DNA of 64,000 bases from Alkalimonas collagenimarina (GTDB lineage: Bacteria; Pseudomonadota; Gammaproteobacteria; Enterobacterales; Alteromonadaceae), in NCBI RefSeq assembly GCF_030717845.1, contig NZ_JAUZVZ010000022.1, positions 1-64,000 on the forward strand. Direction: 5' to 3'. Under the pieces are notes generated by a model. It did no database searches. It was not told where the DNA came from and worked only from the letters and a program-made list of their open reading frames with translations. Positions 18,287-28,802 of this stretch are shown here, piece after piece; position 1 is the stretch's first letter, and each line of letters starts with the position of its first letter. Position numbers and translations under genes: made by a program.

Positions 18287-18302
18287 GATTGGCCGTTAAC
18301 TA

Positions 18303-18332
18303 TTGACAGACGTCTACAAGTCCGTGCATTAT
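18303..18332 (+). promoter_or_regulatory. Likely threonine operon promoter
   Basis: Consensus -35 TTGACA (18303-18308) and -10 CATTAT (18327-18332, four of six matches) are 18 bases apart. Predicted start of transcription falls at about 18339-18340, directly at the leader peptide ATG, so the leader RNA may have no 5' untranslated region. Confidence 0.5.
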
Positions 18333-18339
18333 GGTGTCT

Positions 18340-18399
18340 ATGAAAAAAATACTGACTCTCACCACGACCATTATTATTACCACCACCCTAACGGGGTAG
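18340..18399 (+). CDS. thrL: thr operon leader peptide
   Basis: A 19-residue open frame, MKKILTLTTTIIITTTLTG, with eight threonine and four isoleucine codons, the two amino acids sensed by thr attenuation in E. coli. An in-frame ATG at 18331 would add three residues but lies within the proposed -10. It is followed by the expected competing RNA stems and by thrA. No good ribosome site is visible before the ATG. When charged Thr-tRNA or Ile-tRNA is scarce the ribosome should stall here and let transcription continue into thrABC. Confidence 0.88.
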   Translation: MKKILTLTTTIIITTTLTG

Positions 18400-18457
18400 G
18401 AGGTCGGTGGTGCATTGTCATCTGAAAACCCGTGACCTCATCCGTCACGGGTTTTTT
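18381..18457 (+). terminator. Threonine attenuator with alternative stems
   Basis: The terminator stem ACCCGTGAC (18428-18436) pairs with GTCACGGGT (18444-18452), loop CTCATCC, followed by a T run to 18457. Alternative structures are present: CACCACC inside thrL (18381-18387) with GGTGGTG (18406-18412) as the 1:2 stem, and GAGGTC (18400-18405) with GACCTC (18434-18439) as the 2:3 antiterminator, which would break the terminator. This is the standard attenuation layout. Confidence 0.85.
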
Positions 18458-18538
18458 GTTAAAGGGCATTAGACCCTATGACTCAACCAGGTCCAATAAC
18501 AATATCGCAAACACGTTGAATGAATTCAGGAGTAAAAC

Positions 18539-20998
18539 ATGCGAGTGCTAAAATTTGGGGGATCGTCATTGGCGTCGATTGCACGCTTTCAGGATGTTGC
18601 CGCCATTGTCGCAGACACCGCCTCGGAAACGGACCTTTGTCTGGTATTATCAGCCCCGCAGGGGGTGACCAACTTACTGGTTGAGTTAACTGATTTAGCT
18701 TATATGGGGGCAGAGTATCAGGATTTACTAGGTAACCTGCAACAACGCTATCAGCACTTGCTGACGGATGCCACTGCCATTGTAGGCCACGAATTGCTGG
18801 AACCTGCGCGTCTGGTGATGGATCAACAAATGACCTTGTTGCAGCAGCGACTGCAAGGTGTGCAATTGTTAAAGCATTGCCCGGATCACATCAAGGCACA
18901 GTTGCTTGGTTTGGGTGAGCAATTTAGTGTCACTTTGATGCAGGCACTGTTGCAGGCGAAAGCCCTTTCTGTAGTTCTGTTGTCTGCAGCTGAGTGTATC
19001 CGCAGCGAGGGTGACTACCTGAATGCCTCGGCAGATATTGCCAGCTCTGAAAAGGCACTCAAAGCGGCACTGGCCCGTCAGGCAGCTCAAGTGTATCTGT
19101 TGGCTGGTTTTGTTTCTAGCAATGCGCAGGGTGAGCTTTGCCTGCTGGGCCGAAATGGTTCGGACTATTCTGCGGCAATTGCGGCGGCGAGTATTCAGGC
19201 GGCATCCTGTGAAGTCTGGACTGATGTGGATGGCGTCTTCAGTGCTGACCCTCGTCAGGTCAAGCAAACCCAGCTGATTGAGCGTTTGTCCTACGATGAA
19301 GCCATGGAACTTTCTTATTTTGGTGCCAAAGTGCTGCACCCTAAAACCATTGGCCCTTTGGCTCGGTTTTCGATTCCCTGCTACATTAAGAACACGCTGA
19401 ACCCACAAGCGGAAGGAACCTGTATTGCGGCTGAAGGCGGTGGTGACTCCTTGGTTAAAGGCATTTCCAGTTTGCAGCATCTCGCATTGATCACGGTATC
19501 AGGACCTGGTCTCAAAGGCGTCGTGGGTATGGCAAGCCGAGTGTTTGCTACCATGGCGCGCTCGCATATTTCGGTGAATTTGATTACTCAATCATCATCT
19601 GAGTTCAGCATCAGTTTTTGTGTTCCCCAAGTGCACTTAACGGCAGCTCAGAAAGCGCTGGAGTCAGAGTTTGAACTGGAACTACAAGGCAGTTTGTTGC
19701 GACCATTGGATATTTCAGCTGATATGGCCATCGTTAGTCTGGTTGGGGATGGCATGCGACAGCATCGTGGGGTTGCTGCCAAGTTTTTTGCCTCTTTGGC
19801 ACAGGCACGTGTCAATGTGGTGGCGATTGCTCAAGATAGCAGTGAGCGCTCTATTTCAGCCGTGGTCGCGCAGTCTGCTTGCCAGGATGCGGTGAAGGTT
19901 TGCCACGAGAACTTCTTTAGTCATGTGCCTAGTATCGATGTATTTTTAGTTGGTTGCGGTGTGGTCGGGGCAGAATTATTGGCTCAGATTGAACGGCAGC
20001 AAGGTTTTCTACAACAGCGTCATGTGAAATTAAAAGTCTATGGCATTGCAAATAGCACGCAGTTGTTATTGCAACCGGAGGGCGTTGATTTATCTGATTG
20101 GCAACAACAGCTCAGTGCGAGTCAACAAACATTCTCTTTGGCGACATTGAATCAGTTTGTGCAACAGCAACATTTGATTAATCCCGTGCTGATTGATTGC
20201 ACCAGCTCTGAGGTGATCGCTGCTCAGTATGCTGATTTTTTAGCGGCCGGTTTTCATGTGGTGACGCCGAATAAAAAAGCAAATACCGCCAGCATGGCAT
20301 ACTACCGCCAGCTACGGCAGACAGCGCAGCAGCACCGTCGGCGTTTCTTGTATGAAACCACCGTAGGGGCTGGGTTGCCGGTCATTGATACCTTGCAAGG
20401 CCTGTTGAATGCAGGTGATGAGTTATTGGCTTTCGAAGGCATTTTATCGGGCTCACTCTCCTATATTTTTGGTATGTTGGAGCAGGGCATGAGTTTGTCT
20501 GAGGTGACCTTAAAAGCCAAAGCGATGGGCTTTACCGAACCGGATCCACGTGATGATTTATCTGGTATGGATGTGGCTCGTAAGTTACTGATTATGGCTC
20601 GTGAATTTGGCTTAGAGCTAGAGCTGGATCAAGTTCGTGTTGAGTCTGTATTGCCCGCTGATTTTGATGCCAGTGGCAGCATAGATGATTTTCTGGCTCG
20701 TTTACCGCAAGCTGATGCTAGCTTTGCCAGGCGAGTTGAGGCAGCGCAAGCTGAAGGCAAGGTTCTGCGATACATTGGTGAGATCCGTGATGGTCAATGC
20801 CAGGTTGCGATCAAAGCATTGGCACCCGATCATCCGCTAGCAAAAGTAAAGGATGGCGAGAATGCGCTGGCGATCCACAGCCGTTACTATCAGCCTATTC
20901 CATTTGTATTGCGAGGCTATGGGGCTGGTGCGGCGGTGACTTCAGCAGGCGTATTTAGCGATGTGTTGCGGACCTTGTCCTGGCAGCAGGAGGTGTGA
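18539..20998 (+). CDS. thrA: Bifunctional aspartokinase I / homoserine dehydrogenase I
   Basis: ThrA phosphorylates aspartate and later reduces aspartate semialdehyde to homoserine. The 819-residue chain has an aspartokinase domain (1-about 300) opening with VLKFGGSS and containing GRNGSDYSA, two ACT domains (about 310-465; [12 protein letters not shown] and [14 protein letters not shown]) expected to bind threonine, and a homoserine dehydrogenase domain (about 465-819) with Rossmann motif VGCGVVG and [14 protein letters not shown] stands before ATG 18539. First structural gene of the attenuated thr operon. A second enzyme of this type, MetL, is at 35 kb. Confidence 0.97.
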   Translation: MRVLKFGGSSLASIARFQDVAAIVADTASETDLCLVLSAPQGVTNLLVELTDLAYMGAEYQDLLGNLQQRYQHLLTDATAIVGHELLEPARLVMDQQMTLLQQRLQGVQLLKHCPDHIKAQLLGLGEQFSVTLMQALLQAKALSVVLLSAAECIRSEGDYLNASADIASSEKALKAALARQAAQVYLLAGFVSSNAQGELCLLGRNGSDYSAAIAAASIQAASCEVWTDVDGVFSADPRQVKQTQLIERLSYDEAMELSYFGAKVLHPKTIGPLARFSIPCYIKNTLNPQAEGTCIAAEGGGDSLVKGISSLQHLALITVSGPGLKGVVGMASRVFATMARSHISVNLITQSSSEFSISFCVPQVHLTAAQKALESEFELELQGSLLRPLDISADMAIVSLVGDGMRQHRGVAAKFFASLAQARVNVVAIAQDSSERSISAVVAQSACQDAVKVCHENFFSHVPSIDVFLVGCGVVGAELLAQIERQQGFLQQRHVKLKVYGIANSTQLLLQPEGVDLSDWQQQLSASQQTFSLATLNQFVQQQHLINPVLIDCTSSEVIAAQYADFLAAGFHVVTPNKKANTASMAYYRQLRQTAQQHRRRFLYETTVGAGLPVIDTLQGLLNAGDELLAFEGILSGSLSYIFGMLEQGMSLSEVTLKAKAMGFTEPDPRDDLSGMDVARKLLIMAREFGLELELDQVRVESVLPADFDASGSIDDFLARLPQADASFARRVEAAQAEGKVLRYIGEIRDGQCQVAIKALAPDHPLAKVKDGENALAIHSRYYQPIPFVLRGYGAGAAVTSAGVFSDVLRTLSWQQEV

Positions 20999-21004
20999 GG
21001 CGCT

Positions 21005-21961
21005 ATGGCTACTTATTTTGCTCCGGCGTCTGCCGGTAATTTCAGCGTCGGCTTTGATCTGCTTGGCGCTGCTTTTGCACCTATAGATGGCTCCTTACTG
21101 GGTGATAAACTTGAGATCTGCGGTGAGCAGGCCGTTACTCAGCTTCGTATCACCGGGCGATATCGACATCAACTGCCAGAAGATAGCAGTGATAACCTGG
21201 TGTTACGTTGTTACCAGCTTTTTCAGCAGCGGATCGGACGATCGTTACCCGGGTTGGCTCTTCATTTGCACAAAGAGTTACCGGTAGGTAGTGGCTTGGG
21301 ATCGAGTGCTTGTTCTATCGTGGTGGCATGTTATGCTTTTAATCATTATTTTAACCAGCCGCTCAGTCCACAAGCCTTATTGCAGTTGATGGCGGAAGCT
21401 GAGGGTGGCGTCAGTGGCTCGGTGCATTACGATAATGTTGCTCCCTCCTATTTAGGTGGTTTGCAATTGATGCTACCAGAAAGCAAAACCTTATGCCGCA
21501 GCTTGCCTTGGTTTGAGCATTGGCGAGTGGTACTGAGCTATCCTGGTACGGTTCTTTCGACCAAAGCCGCCCGAGCCGCGATCCCTGCACAATTGGAGCT
21601 GGCAACCAGCATTCAGTTTGCCGCTGGCCTCAGTCGTTTTGTATCTGCGCTTTATTGTCAGGATGAAGCGGATGCGTTAGCTGCATTGCAGGACGTGATC
21701 GCTGAACCTGCCCGAGCTTTACTAATGCCAGAGTTGCCATCCATCCGTCAGGCATTGACTGAGCTTGGTGTGGCTCATGTTGGTATCTCTGGTGCAGGCC
21801 CGACAGTGTTTGCCCTGTGTCAGACGGATGCTCAAGCAGAAGATGCTGCACGCTATCTGGCTATGAATTATGCCAAAAATCAGGATGCCATGACGCATAT
21901 TTGTCGATTATCCCCGAATGGCGCACAAGTGCTAAAGGATGAAACCCATGCAGTTAGTTAA
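21005..21961 (+). CDS. thrB: Homoserine kinase
   Basis: ThrB (318 residues) phosphorylates homoserine to O-phosphohomoserine. It is a GHMP kinase: the ATP loop PVGSGLGSSA is clear near residues 92-101, preceded by the N-terminal substrate block APASAGNFSVGFD, and the C-terminal motif VGISGAGPTVFAL is present. It follows thrA by six bases and overlaps thrC by 14, so the three thr genes are co-translated. Length agrees with the family. Confidence 0.97.
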   Translation: MATYFAPASAGNFSVGFDLLGAAFAPIDGSLLGDKLEICGEQAVTQLRITGRYRHQLPEDSSDNLVLRCYQLFQQRIGRSLPGLALHLHKELPVGSGLGSSACSIVVACYAFNHYFNQPLSPQALLQLMAEAEGGVSGSVHYDNVAPSYLGGLQLMLPESKTLCRSLPWFEHWRVVLSYPGTVLSTKAARAAIPAQLELATSIQFAAGLSRFVSALYCQDEADALAALQDVIAEPARALLMPELPSIRQALTELGVAHVGISGAGPTVFALCQTDAQAEDAARYLAMNYAKNQDAMTHICRLSPNGAQVLKDETHAVS

Positions 21962-23234
21962 TTTAAAAGTTCCTGAGGAACAAGTTCAATTTCTTGAAGC
22001 CGTTCGTACTGGTTTGGGCCAGCAGCAAGGCTTATTTTTCCCAACGCACTGGCCTCAGTTGGATTGTGATACTTTGTTAGCACTGCCTCTGGTGGAGCGT
22101 AGTACCAGGATTATGCACGCGTTATTTGGCGATGAATTGCCGCTAACACAGATTCAGCAGATGATCGATCAGGCGTTTACCTTTCCTGCGCCTTTGCAGC
22201 GGGTGAAAGGGGAGCTGTATTGTCTCGAGTTATTCCATGGCCCAACGTTAGCATTTAAAGATTTTGGTGCTCGTTTTATGGCGCAGGCGCTGGCCAAAGC
22301 GCAGCAACAAGAGCGAGTGACCATTGTTACGGCAACTTCAGGCGATACCGGCGCTGCAGTGGCGCAGGCCTTTTACCGTCAGCCCGGTGTTCAAGTTGTG
22401 ATCCTTTACCCTAAGGGAAAAATCAGTAGCTTGCAGGAAAAGCTGTTTTCCACCTTGGGTGAGAACATTACTACGCTAGCGGTAGATGGTGACTTTGATC
22501 AATGTCAGGCACTGGTGAAACAGGTATTTGATAATCAAGCTCTGGTGAAGCAGTTGAATATCAATTCGGCCAATTCGATCAATATCAGCCGTTTGTTGGC
22601 ACAGGTCTGTTATTACTTTGAAGCAATGGCTCAGGTACCAGCAGAGCGGCGCAAGGATGTGGTGTTTGCCGTGCCGAGCGGTAACTTTGGCAATGTCACT
22701 GCCGGGTTAATTGCCAAAGCCATGGGCTTGCCTTTTAAGCGAATGGTGGCTGCAACCAACATCAATGATACGGTGCCACGTTATTGGCGTGATGGTGCCT
22801 GGCAACCCAACCTGACACAAGCGACATTGTCGAATGCGATGGATATCAGTTCTCCAAATAATTGGCCTCGCGTCGAAGCGTTATTACAGCAGGGCGTGAT
22901 TTCGCGGGCTGAGCTGGAAGCGGTTGCTGTGGATGAAGATGATACGCAGCTGGGCATGCGCCAACTGGCAGCAGATGGCTATGTCAGTGAGCCTCATGCC
23001 GCCGTTGCCTATAAAGCGTTAAAGCGAAGCTTGCAACCTGATGAAGTAGGAATTTTTCTTGGTACGGCGCATCCGGCTAAGTTTAAAGAGCAAGTGGAGA
23101 ATATTTTAGGCTGCCCGATTGCATTGCCGCCAGTATTGGCCAAATGCCAGGGAGAGACCAGTCTGAGCATTGATATCGCGGCAGATTTCTCCGCATTAGC
23201 GCAGGTCCTGCAAACGTTGGATTCCCATGCTTGA
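21948..23234 (+). CDS. thrC: Threonine synthase
   Basis: ThrC (428 residues) converts O-phosphohomoserine to threonine with pyridoxal phosphate. The PLP lysine lies in [13 protein letters not shown] near residue 104; other blocks are [12 protein letters not shown] and [12 protein letters not shown] choose ATG 21948 over 21939 because the family begins with a short M-x-L-x-NLK sequence and AAGGAT stands seven bases upstream. It overlaps thrB by 14 bases and ung by eight. Confidence 0.96.
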   Translation: MQLVNLKVPEEQVQFLEAVRTGLGQQQGLFFPTHWPQLDCDTLLALPLVERSTRIMHALFGDELPLTQIQQMIDQAFTFPAPLQRVKGELYCLELFHGPTLAFKDFGARFMAQALAKAQQQERVTIVTATSGDTGAAVAQAFYRQPGVQVVILYPKGKISSLQEKLFSTLGENITTLAVDGDFDQCQALVKQVFDNQALVKQLNINSANSINISRLLAQVCYYFEAMAQVPAERRKDVVFAVPSGNFGNVTAGLIAKAMGLPFKRMVAATNINDTVPRYWRDGAWQPNLTQATLSNAMDISSPNNWPRVEALLQQGVISRAELEAVAVDEDDTQLGMRQLAADGYVSEPHAAVAYKALKRSLQPDEVGIFLGTAHPAKFKEQVENILGCPIALPPVLAKCQGETSLSIDIAADFSALAQVLQTLDSHA

Positions 23235-23904
23235 TTGGCAGCAGGTGATAGGTGCTGAAAAGCAGCAGCCTTACTTTCAACGCATTCTTGCACAAATTAA
23301 GCAAGACCGAGCAGCTGGGCAGGTGATCTACCCAGCTGATAGCGAGATGTTTAATGCGTTCAAGTTCACGCCTTTTTCGCAGTTGAAAGTCGTGCTGTTG
23401 GGGCAAGATCCTTACCATGGGCCCAATCAGGCGCATGGCCTGGCTTTTTCGGTCCGGCCTGGCGTGGCGATCCCGCCATCGCTACGTAATATGTACAAAG
23501 AGCTGGCGCAGGAGTACAGCGGCTTTCAGCCACCTAAGCATGGTTGTTTGCAAGCATGGGCAGAGCAGGGGGTACTGTTGTTGAATACCGCTTTATCTGT
23601 GGTGGCTAATCAAGCCAACTCGCACCGTGATCTAGGCTGGGAGCAATTTACCGATCAGGTCATTACTGCTGTTAGCCAGCAGGCTGAACATGTGGTCTTC
23701 TTGCTGTGGGGCGCGCATGCTGGCCGCAAAGCCCGGTTGATCGACGCCACTAAACATACGATATTGACGGCACCACATCCATCGCCATTATCTGCCCATC
23801 GCGGTTTTATTGGTTGCAATCACTTTCGTGATACCAATGCCGCTCTGGTAGCCCACGGGCAAAGCACCATAGACTGGCAGCTACCAGCTATAGGTGAACT
23901 TTGA
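23227..23904 (+). CDS. ung: Uracil-DNA glycosylase
   Basis: Ung removes uracil from DNA, starting base excision repair. The 225-residue product shows the water-activating motif GQDPYHGP with catalytic Asp61, the AFSVRPG block, LLNTALSV and the C-terminal [11 protein letters not shown] loop with the catalytic histidine. The start lies inside the end of thrC (eight-base overlap), making ung the fourth gene of the thr transcript unless an internal promoter exists. That puts a DNA-repair gene behind an amino-acid attenuator, an unusual setting. Confidence 0.97.
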   Translation: MLDWQQVIGAEKQQPYFQRILAQIKQDRAAGQVIYPADSEMFNAFKFTPFSQLKVVLLGQDPYHGPNQAHGLAFSVRPGVAIPPSLRNMYKELAQEYSGFQPPKHGCLQAWAEQGVLLLNTALSVVANQANSHRDLGWEQFTDQVITAVSQQAEHVVFLLWGAHAGRKARLIDATKHTILTAPHPSPLSAHRGFIGCNHFRDTNAALVAHGQSTIDWQLPAIGEL

Positions 23905-23960
23905 CAAGGCCAGGCAGATGACACCTAGAACCAGAGCTAACCTGGATTAGCTCTTACAAA

Positions 23961-23995
23961 AAATGCCCACATCGTGAGATATGGGCATTTTTGTT
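23961..23995. terminator. Bidirectional terminator between ung and the DUF3545 gene
   Basis: AAATGCCCA (23961-23969) pairs with TGGGCATTT (23982-23990); A-rich sequence precedes and T-rich sequence follows, so it can act on both strands. It separates convergent ung and the small minus-strand gene. Confidence 0.85.
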
Positions 23996-24173
23996 AAAAT
24001 AATTCAATGTCATCCAGTTCTGGTTCGATGGTCCAGTCCATATCGGCCAGTTCACGCTTTAACCGCTGTCGCTCTTTCATGGCTTCAATTTCACGCCATT
24101 TACGCTTGCCCGTGCTACGGGCTTTTTGCGCTGGTCGCTCCAACATATTCAGTAAGTCTTCGAAGCTTTCCAT
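23994..24173 (-). CDS. DUF3545 family small protein
   Basis: A 59-residue basic/acidic protein read from ATG 24173 to the stop at 23994. The sequence has MESFEDLLNMLERP at the start, a basic core TGKRKWREIEAMKERQRLKREL and an acidic tail DDIELF. The KRKWREIEAxKxRxRLxxEL core is the mark of DUF3545, found as a single small gene in Vibrio, Shewanella and relatives. Function is unknown; the chain is probably helical and cytoplasmic. It lies downstream of pgi on the same strand with a 95-base gap. Confidence 0.8.
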   Translation of the reverse strand: MESFEDLLNMLERPAQKARSTGKRKWREIEAMKERQRLKRELADMDWTIEPELDDIELF

Positions 24174-24268
24174 TTAAGCTGCCTCTCTGATGTTGTTGTT
24201 ATTTTCAACAAAGGTGTACCATAGCGAGAGACAAAAATAAAGCGAAAACGTGACAGTATGATGACATT

Positions 24269-25903
24269 TTAGCCATTCTGGTGACTGGTCAGATGTCCTC
24301 GCATGATGGCGATCAGTTGGTTGGTTGAGCTATCAAACTGGGGATGCTCGTTTTTACTCAACGTTTGGTAGATAGGACCCGATAACTGCTTACCTAACTC
24401 AACACCCCATTGATCGAACGAGTTGAGCTGCCATATTGCGCCCTGACAAAATACTTTATGCTCATACAAGGCGATCAAAGCTCCCAGATAGTAAGGGGAC
24501 AGTTCGGGCAGCAGGAGCGTGTTGCTGGGTTTATTACCCGGAGACGCCTTGTGCGGTGCTAATGTGGCTGCTTGTTGCGGTGTCATGCCTTGTTGCAGAC
24601 ATTCAGCTGTCGCTTCAGCAACGGTTTTTCCTTGCATCAGGGCCTGTGTTTGCGCAAAGCAATGCGCGGCCAGTCGAAGTTGGTGATCTGGCTGCTGATG
24701 TTGAGGTTTGGCCGCCAGAATAAAATCAGCTGGGATCAGCTGCTGGCTTTGATGCAAGAGTTGATGGTAGGCGTGCTGGCCATTGGTGCCTGCATCGCCC
24801 CAAATGACCGGAGCGGTGGCATAGGGCAGCAGATTGCCTTGATGATCCACTTGCTTGCCATTGCTTTCCATATCCAGTTGTTGCACATAAGATGGCAGCA
24901 GGCGCAGATAATGATTGTATGGCAGTAGTGCCTGACTCTGACAACCCATGCCATTGATATACAACACTCCAAGCAAGGCCAAAGTCACTGGCATACTGGT
25001 TGCTAAATCGGCCTCTAAGAAGTGCTGATCCATAGCATGAGCACCAGCCAGAAAAGCATTAAATTGTGCCATACCCAATTGCAAAGCCAAGGGCAAACCT
25101 ATGGCCGACCAAATGGAGTAGCGGCCTCCAACCCAATCCCACATTGGCAGGATATGCTCCGGTTGAATGCCAAACTCAGCAGCGGCCTCGATATTTGAAC
25201 TAGTTGCCCAAAAGTGCAATGCAATCGCTTTTTTATCGGCCCCTGATTGTGTGAACCAATGGCGAAGGCTTAACGCATTCTGCCGGGTTTCTTCCGTACC
25301 AAAAGACTTTGAAGCCACCACCACCAGGCTGGTTTCAGGATCCAAATCCTGACAGATATCACTGACAACGGCACCATCGATGTTGCCGGCAAAATGGATC
25401 CGTACGGGGCTTTTGCTAAATGGACGTAATGCTTCACAGGTCATTTGTGGGCCCAGTAAAGAGCCGCCAATCCCCACCCAAATCAGATCTGTGATGGCTT
25501 TGCCGGTGTACCCGAGGTAGCTGCCTTGGTGCAATTGATTGACTAGCGCTGTCATCCTATCGCGACAACGAAGAATATCAGCAGCTAAGGCTTGATCGGT
25601 CAGCTGCTTAATGGCTGCATCCGGTAAACGCAATTGCATATGGCCGACGCTGCGTTGCTCGGTATGATTGATAGCCTCACCAGCCAACATGCGTTGTCGC
25701 AATGGTAAGATATCACTCTGCTTTGCCAGTGCCTGCAGTGAGGCCCAGCGTTGATCATTGATCAGGTTTTTGGAGTAATCTAATGAAATACCGCAGGCTT
25801 GCAATTGATAACGACGAGCACGCTTAGGATCATCGGCAAATGCCTGACGAAGTGAAAAAGGTTGTGCTGCCAGTTGCTGTAGCTCTGACCACTGGGGGCT
25901 CAT
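24269..25903 (-). CDS. pgi: Glucose-6-phosphate isomerase
   Basis: Pgi (544 residues) interconverts glucose 6-phosphate and fructose 6-phosphate. Family blocks are clear: the phosphate-binding VGIGGSLLGPQM region near residue 144, VVVASKSFGTEETRQNA, the WDWVGGRYSIWSAIGLPLAL signature and the C-terminal SFDQWGVELGKQL. AAGGAG precedes the ATG. It is 50 bases downstream of tal on the same strand, a carbon-flow pair linking glycolysis with the pentose phosphate pathway. Confidence 0.97.
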   Translation of the reverse strand: MSPQWSELQQLAAQPFSLRQAFADDPKRARRYQLQACGISLDYSKNLINDQRWASLQALAKQSDILPLRQRMLAGEAINHTEQRSVGHMQLRLPDAAIKQLTDQALAADILRCRDRMTALVNQLHQGSYLGYTGKAITDLIWVGIGGSLLGPQMTCEALRPFSKSPVRIHFAGNIDGAVVSDICQDLDPETSLVVVASKSFGTEETRQNALSLRHWFTQSGADKKAIALHFWATSSNIEAAAEFGIQPEHILPMWDWVGGRYSIWSAIGLPLALQLGMAQFNAFLAGAHAMDQHFLEADLATSMPVTLALLGVLYINGMGCQSQALLPYNHYLRLLPSYVQQLDMESNGKQVDHQGNLLPYATAPVIWGDAGTNGQHAYHQLLHQSQQLIPADFILAAKPQHQQPDHQLRLAAHCFAQTQALMQGKTVAEATAECLQQGMTPQQAATLAPHKASPGNKPSNTLLLPELSPYYLGALIALYEHKVFCQGAIWQLNSFDQWGVELGKQLSGPIYQTLSKNEHPQFDSSTNQLIAIMRGHLTSHQNG

Positions 25904-25953
25904 TGTCTTACTCCTTTTAGTGAAACCATTTGGGTATAATAAACCCGTCTGAA

Positions 25954-26907
25954 TTAAGCCGTTAATTGAGATTGGATCAGTTGTTCAAGTTTGCGTTGGT
26001 CGGCTGCAAATTTGCGGATCCCTTCAGCCAGTTTTTCGGTGGCCATTGCATCTTCATTCATGGCCCAGCGGAACTCAGCCTCAGTCATGACGGCTGGCAC
26101 AGCCTTTGTCGCGCCTTGGTCATGCAGGTGTACAGTGAGTTTACTCTCGTGCTGTTCAAGTTCAGTCAATAAAGCCGGACTAATGGTTAGGCGATCGCAG
26201 CCCGCCAAGGCCAGTACTTCACCAATGTTTCGGAAGCTGGCACCCATGACGATGGTTTTATAGCCATGATCTTTGTAGTAGCGATAAATATCTCGTACTG
26301 ACAACACTCCGGGATCGGTTTCCGCCGTGTAATCCTCGCCAGTGTGTGCTTTATACCAATCGAGAATGCGTCCGACAAAAGGAGAAATCAGATACGCATT
26401 GGCTTCTGCACATGCGATGGCCTGTGCTTTGTGAAATAGTAATGTCAGGTTGCACTGAATGCCTTCTTGTTCCAGCACACGTGCTGCCTGAATACCTTCC
26501 CAGGTCGATGCAATTTTAATCAGTACACGATCAGCGCCAATACCATTTTCGCGGTACATGGCGATCAATTGCCGTGCTTTGGCAATAGTGGCATCACGGT
26601 CAAAGGATAAGCGAGCATCTACTTCAGTTGAAACTCGCCCAGGTACCAGCTTGCTGATGGCGGTACCCACTTCAACAGCAAACTTATCAGATGCTAATGC
26701 GATTTGCTGATTCGATTCTGCATGCTGCTGCGCATAGTTGATTGCTGATGCCAGCAGGTCTTTGCTAAACTCTTGCTGACTGGCATTTAACAACAGTGAT
26801 GGATTGGTGGTAGCATCAACAGGACGAAATTGAGCGATTGATGCCAGGTCGCCGGTGTCGGCAACTACGGTAGTAACTGCTTTTAACTGTTCAAGTAGTG
26901 TGCTCAT
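25954..26907 (-). CDS. tal: Transaldolase
   Basis: Transaldolase (317 residues, TalB-type) moves a dihydroxyacetone unit between sugar phosphates in the pentose phosphate pathway. The Schiff-base lysine is Lys131 in [11 protein letters not shown]; the N-terminal VVADTGD and DATTNPSL blocks and [17 protein letters not shown] are intact. The gene precedes pgi in one likely transcript. No good ribosome site is visible before the ATG, but the start matches the family. Confidence 0.97.
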   Translation of the reverse strand: MSTLLEQLKAVTTVVADTGDLASIAQFRPVDATTNPSLLLNASQQEFSKDLLASAINYAQQHAESNQQIALASDKFAVEVGTAISKLVPGRVSTEVDARLSFDRDATIAKARQLIAMYRENGIGADRVLIKIASTWEGIQAARVLEQEGIQCNLTLLFHKAQAIACAEANAYLISPFVGRILDWYKAHTGEDYTAETDPGVLSVRDIYRYYKDHGYKTIVMGASFRNIGEVLALAGCDRLTISPALLTELEQHESKLTVHLHDQGATKAVPAVMTEAEFRWAMNEDAMATEKLAEGIRKFAADQRKLEQLIQSQLTA

Positions 26908-26956
26908 ATTGTTTAATTACCATCAAATATGCCGAATAATCATTTTTTCAGCGTTT

Positions 26957-26984
26957 ATCATAAATAAATGTAGGAAAATTACAA
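26957..26984 (-). promoter_or_regulatory. Candidate promoter for tal-pgi
   Basis: Read on the minus strand, TTGTAA (26979-26984) and TATGAT (26957-26962, five of six matches to TATAAT) are 16 bases apart, about 50 bases before the tal start. The surroundings are AT-rich. The remaining gap to 27112 shows no other recognised signal. Confidence 0.45.
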
Positions 26985-27112
26985 CATTATTCCTGCAGCA
27001 TTCCAAGAATGGCGGTGAGTAAACTGATTGCACGGCCAGACTGAACTAACTATAGTGCCATAACAGTACAAAGGCGTGAATCGATAACCTTAGCCTGGAA
27101 ACGTTACACAGG

Positions 27113-28771
27113 ATGTCCATGATTTTCCAAAGCAGTTTTTATCAAAGTAAACGAATCTTATTGGTCGACGATTGTGAGCCGGTCAGAGCTTCCATTCGTG
27201 GCATGTTACAACAGATAGGTTTCGAACACATTACTGTTGTATCCGATGCCAGCGCTGCCATTAGTAAGGCAGAATTACACTCGTTTGATTTTATTGTAGC
27301 TGACTTTCAGTTAGGTGATGGACTGGATGGGTTTCAGCTCTTTAGTGAGCTTAAAAAGCGGGAGTTGATTAAGTTAAATTGTTGCGTAACGTTGATCAGT
27401 GCAGAATCCATTCGCATGCCGGTATTAGGGATGCTGGAGCGGCAACCGGATTGTTTTATACTTAAACCTTTCACTTACATGACGCTAGAGAAGCGATTGG
27501 CCCGGGCGGTGCAACAGCGGATGGCGTTTCGTAAGGTCTATCAGGCCATTCAACAACGCCAGCCTGAGCAAGCGATTGAGTTGAGTGAGCAGTTGGTCAA
27601 AGATAGTCCGCTTCATGCGTTGCATGCGCTTCGCTTGAAAGGGGAGTTATTGTTGCAACACCATCAGCCAGACAAAGCTACCAAACTGTATCAACAAATT
27701 TTACAAAAACGTCAGTTGAGCTGGGCTGCATTAGGGTTGGCCATTGCCAGTATGCAAGCAGGACAGTTGGATGAAGCCGAGTACAGCTTGCTTGAGCTGA
27801 GTAAGCAAGAAGACACTCGCTCTGAAGCATTGGATTGGCTAATCCGGCTGTATCTACAGCAAAATAATACAGCGCAAGCATTAGAAGTGAGCTACGAATT
27901 AGGTCGTGCTTTGCCTCGTCAGGCACTTGCCATGCAAGTGCAAACTTATATACATACGCTCTGCGGTCAAGTGGATGATGCGATACGAGGCTGGACGAAA
28001 ATAAGCCAGCAGGTTCGTTACAGTTCATTGGATTCTGCTCAGCATTATTTAAACCCAGCCCGGCTGTGGCTAACACACTTACAGCAAAGCAAATCATTAC
28101 AACCTGGTCAGCAACTGTCTAAAGCGGAAGAGTGCCTGCAGCAGCTGCCCAAGCGCTTCCAAACGGATGAGCTTCAGCTTGAGCTGCAATGGCTACAAGC
28201 CAGAATTGCTGTGTTGCAAGGCGATCCGGTACCGGCACAGCAAGCGGTTGCATCGGCAACACCAGAACATTTAGCACAACTACCGATGGAAGCTGTGATG
28301 GACTTGGCAATGTTGCAGCTGGCGCTTGGCGACACGAAGCAGCACGAACTAGTATTGCAACAACTTACGCAGGCTAGAGTCGATCCCTCATTGATAGGCG
28401 CCTTGCAACAGCAGTACAGTCAGCATGCTATGCAGCAAGGTAAGGTTCTGCGTCAGAAAATAAAACAACAGATGCAAAAAGGGCAAGATGATTATCGACA
28501 GCAAGCGTATAACCATGCTTTTAGTCGGTTATGGCAAAGCTTTTTGTACATGCCAGCTAATATGAGTTTAGCCTTGAGCTTATGGCAAACGCTGGCACAG
28601 TTACCCTATGCCAGTAGTCTGCAACATGCGGTGTTACTTATCGCCCAACTGCTGCAATCTGCGACATTACAAGGTGCAAATCAGCAGCGCTTTGTTTCGG
28701 TGTATCAGAAACTGGCGGTGCCCTATAAATTGCCACAGTTAAATGGCAGCACTGCAAATTCAGCAAGTTAA
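27113..28771 (+). CDS. Response regulator with C-terminal TPR repeats
   Basis: A 552-residue protein with an N-terminal receiver (about 13-135; ILLVDDCEP, phospho-Asp64 in VADFQLGDG, Lys in ILKPF) and a long helical C-terminal half made of tetratricopeptide-like repeats (for example [27 protein letters not shown] in register with later repeats). TPRs bind other proteins, so the output is likely protein-protein contact rather than DNA binding. No kinase is adjacent. Its end leads into yaaA after 31 bases. Receiver-TPR proteins are known in Vibrio, Shewanella and Pseudomonas, mostly without assigned function. Confidence 0.85.
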   Translation: MSMIFQSSFYQSKRILLVDDCEPVRASIRGMLQQIGFEHITVVSDASAAISKAELHSFDFIVADFQLGDGLDGFQLFSELKKRELIKLNCCVTLISAESIRMPVLGMLERQPDCFILKPFTYMTLEKRLARAVQQRMAFRKVYQAIQQRQPEQAIELSEQLVKDSPLHALHALRLKGELLLQHHQPDKATKLYQQILQKRQLSWAALGLAIASMQAGQLDEAEYSLLELSKQEDTRSEALDWLIRLYLQQNNTAQALEVSYELGRALPRQALAMQVQTYIHTLCGQVDDAIRGWTKISQQVRYSSLDSAQHYLNPARLWLTHLQQSKSLQPGQQLSKAEECLQQLPKRFQTDELQLELQWLQARIAVLQGDPVPAQQAVASATPEHLAQLPMEAVMDLAMLQLALGDTKQHELVLQQLTQARVDPSLIGALQQQYSQHAMQQGKVLRQKIKQQMQKGQDDYRQQAYNHAFSRLWQSFLYMPANMSLALSLWQTLAQLPYASSLQHAVLLIAQLLQSATLQGANQQRFVSVYQKLAVPYKLPQLNGSTANSAS

Positions 28772-28802
28772 ATCCTCTTTTTTATCGGAAGGACAGATAA
28801 TA

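Noticed and set aside
18869-19480. 203-residue minus-strand open frame inside thrA
   Set aside because: Lies wholly antisense to well-conserved aspartokinase sequence; composition is that of a shadow frame.
25904-25953. GGGTATAATAAACCC inverted repeat between pgi and tal
   Set aside because: Only four base pairs of stem and no T run; too weak for a terminator and not similar enough to the 63-kb element to call a repeat.
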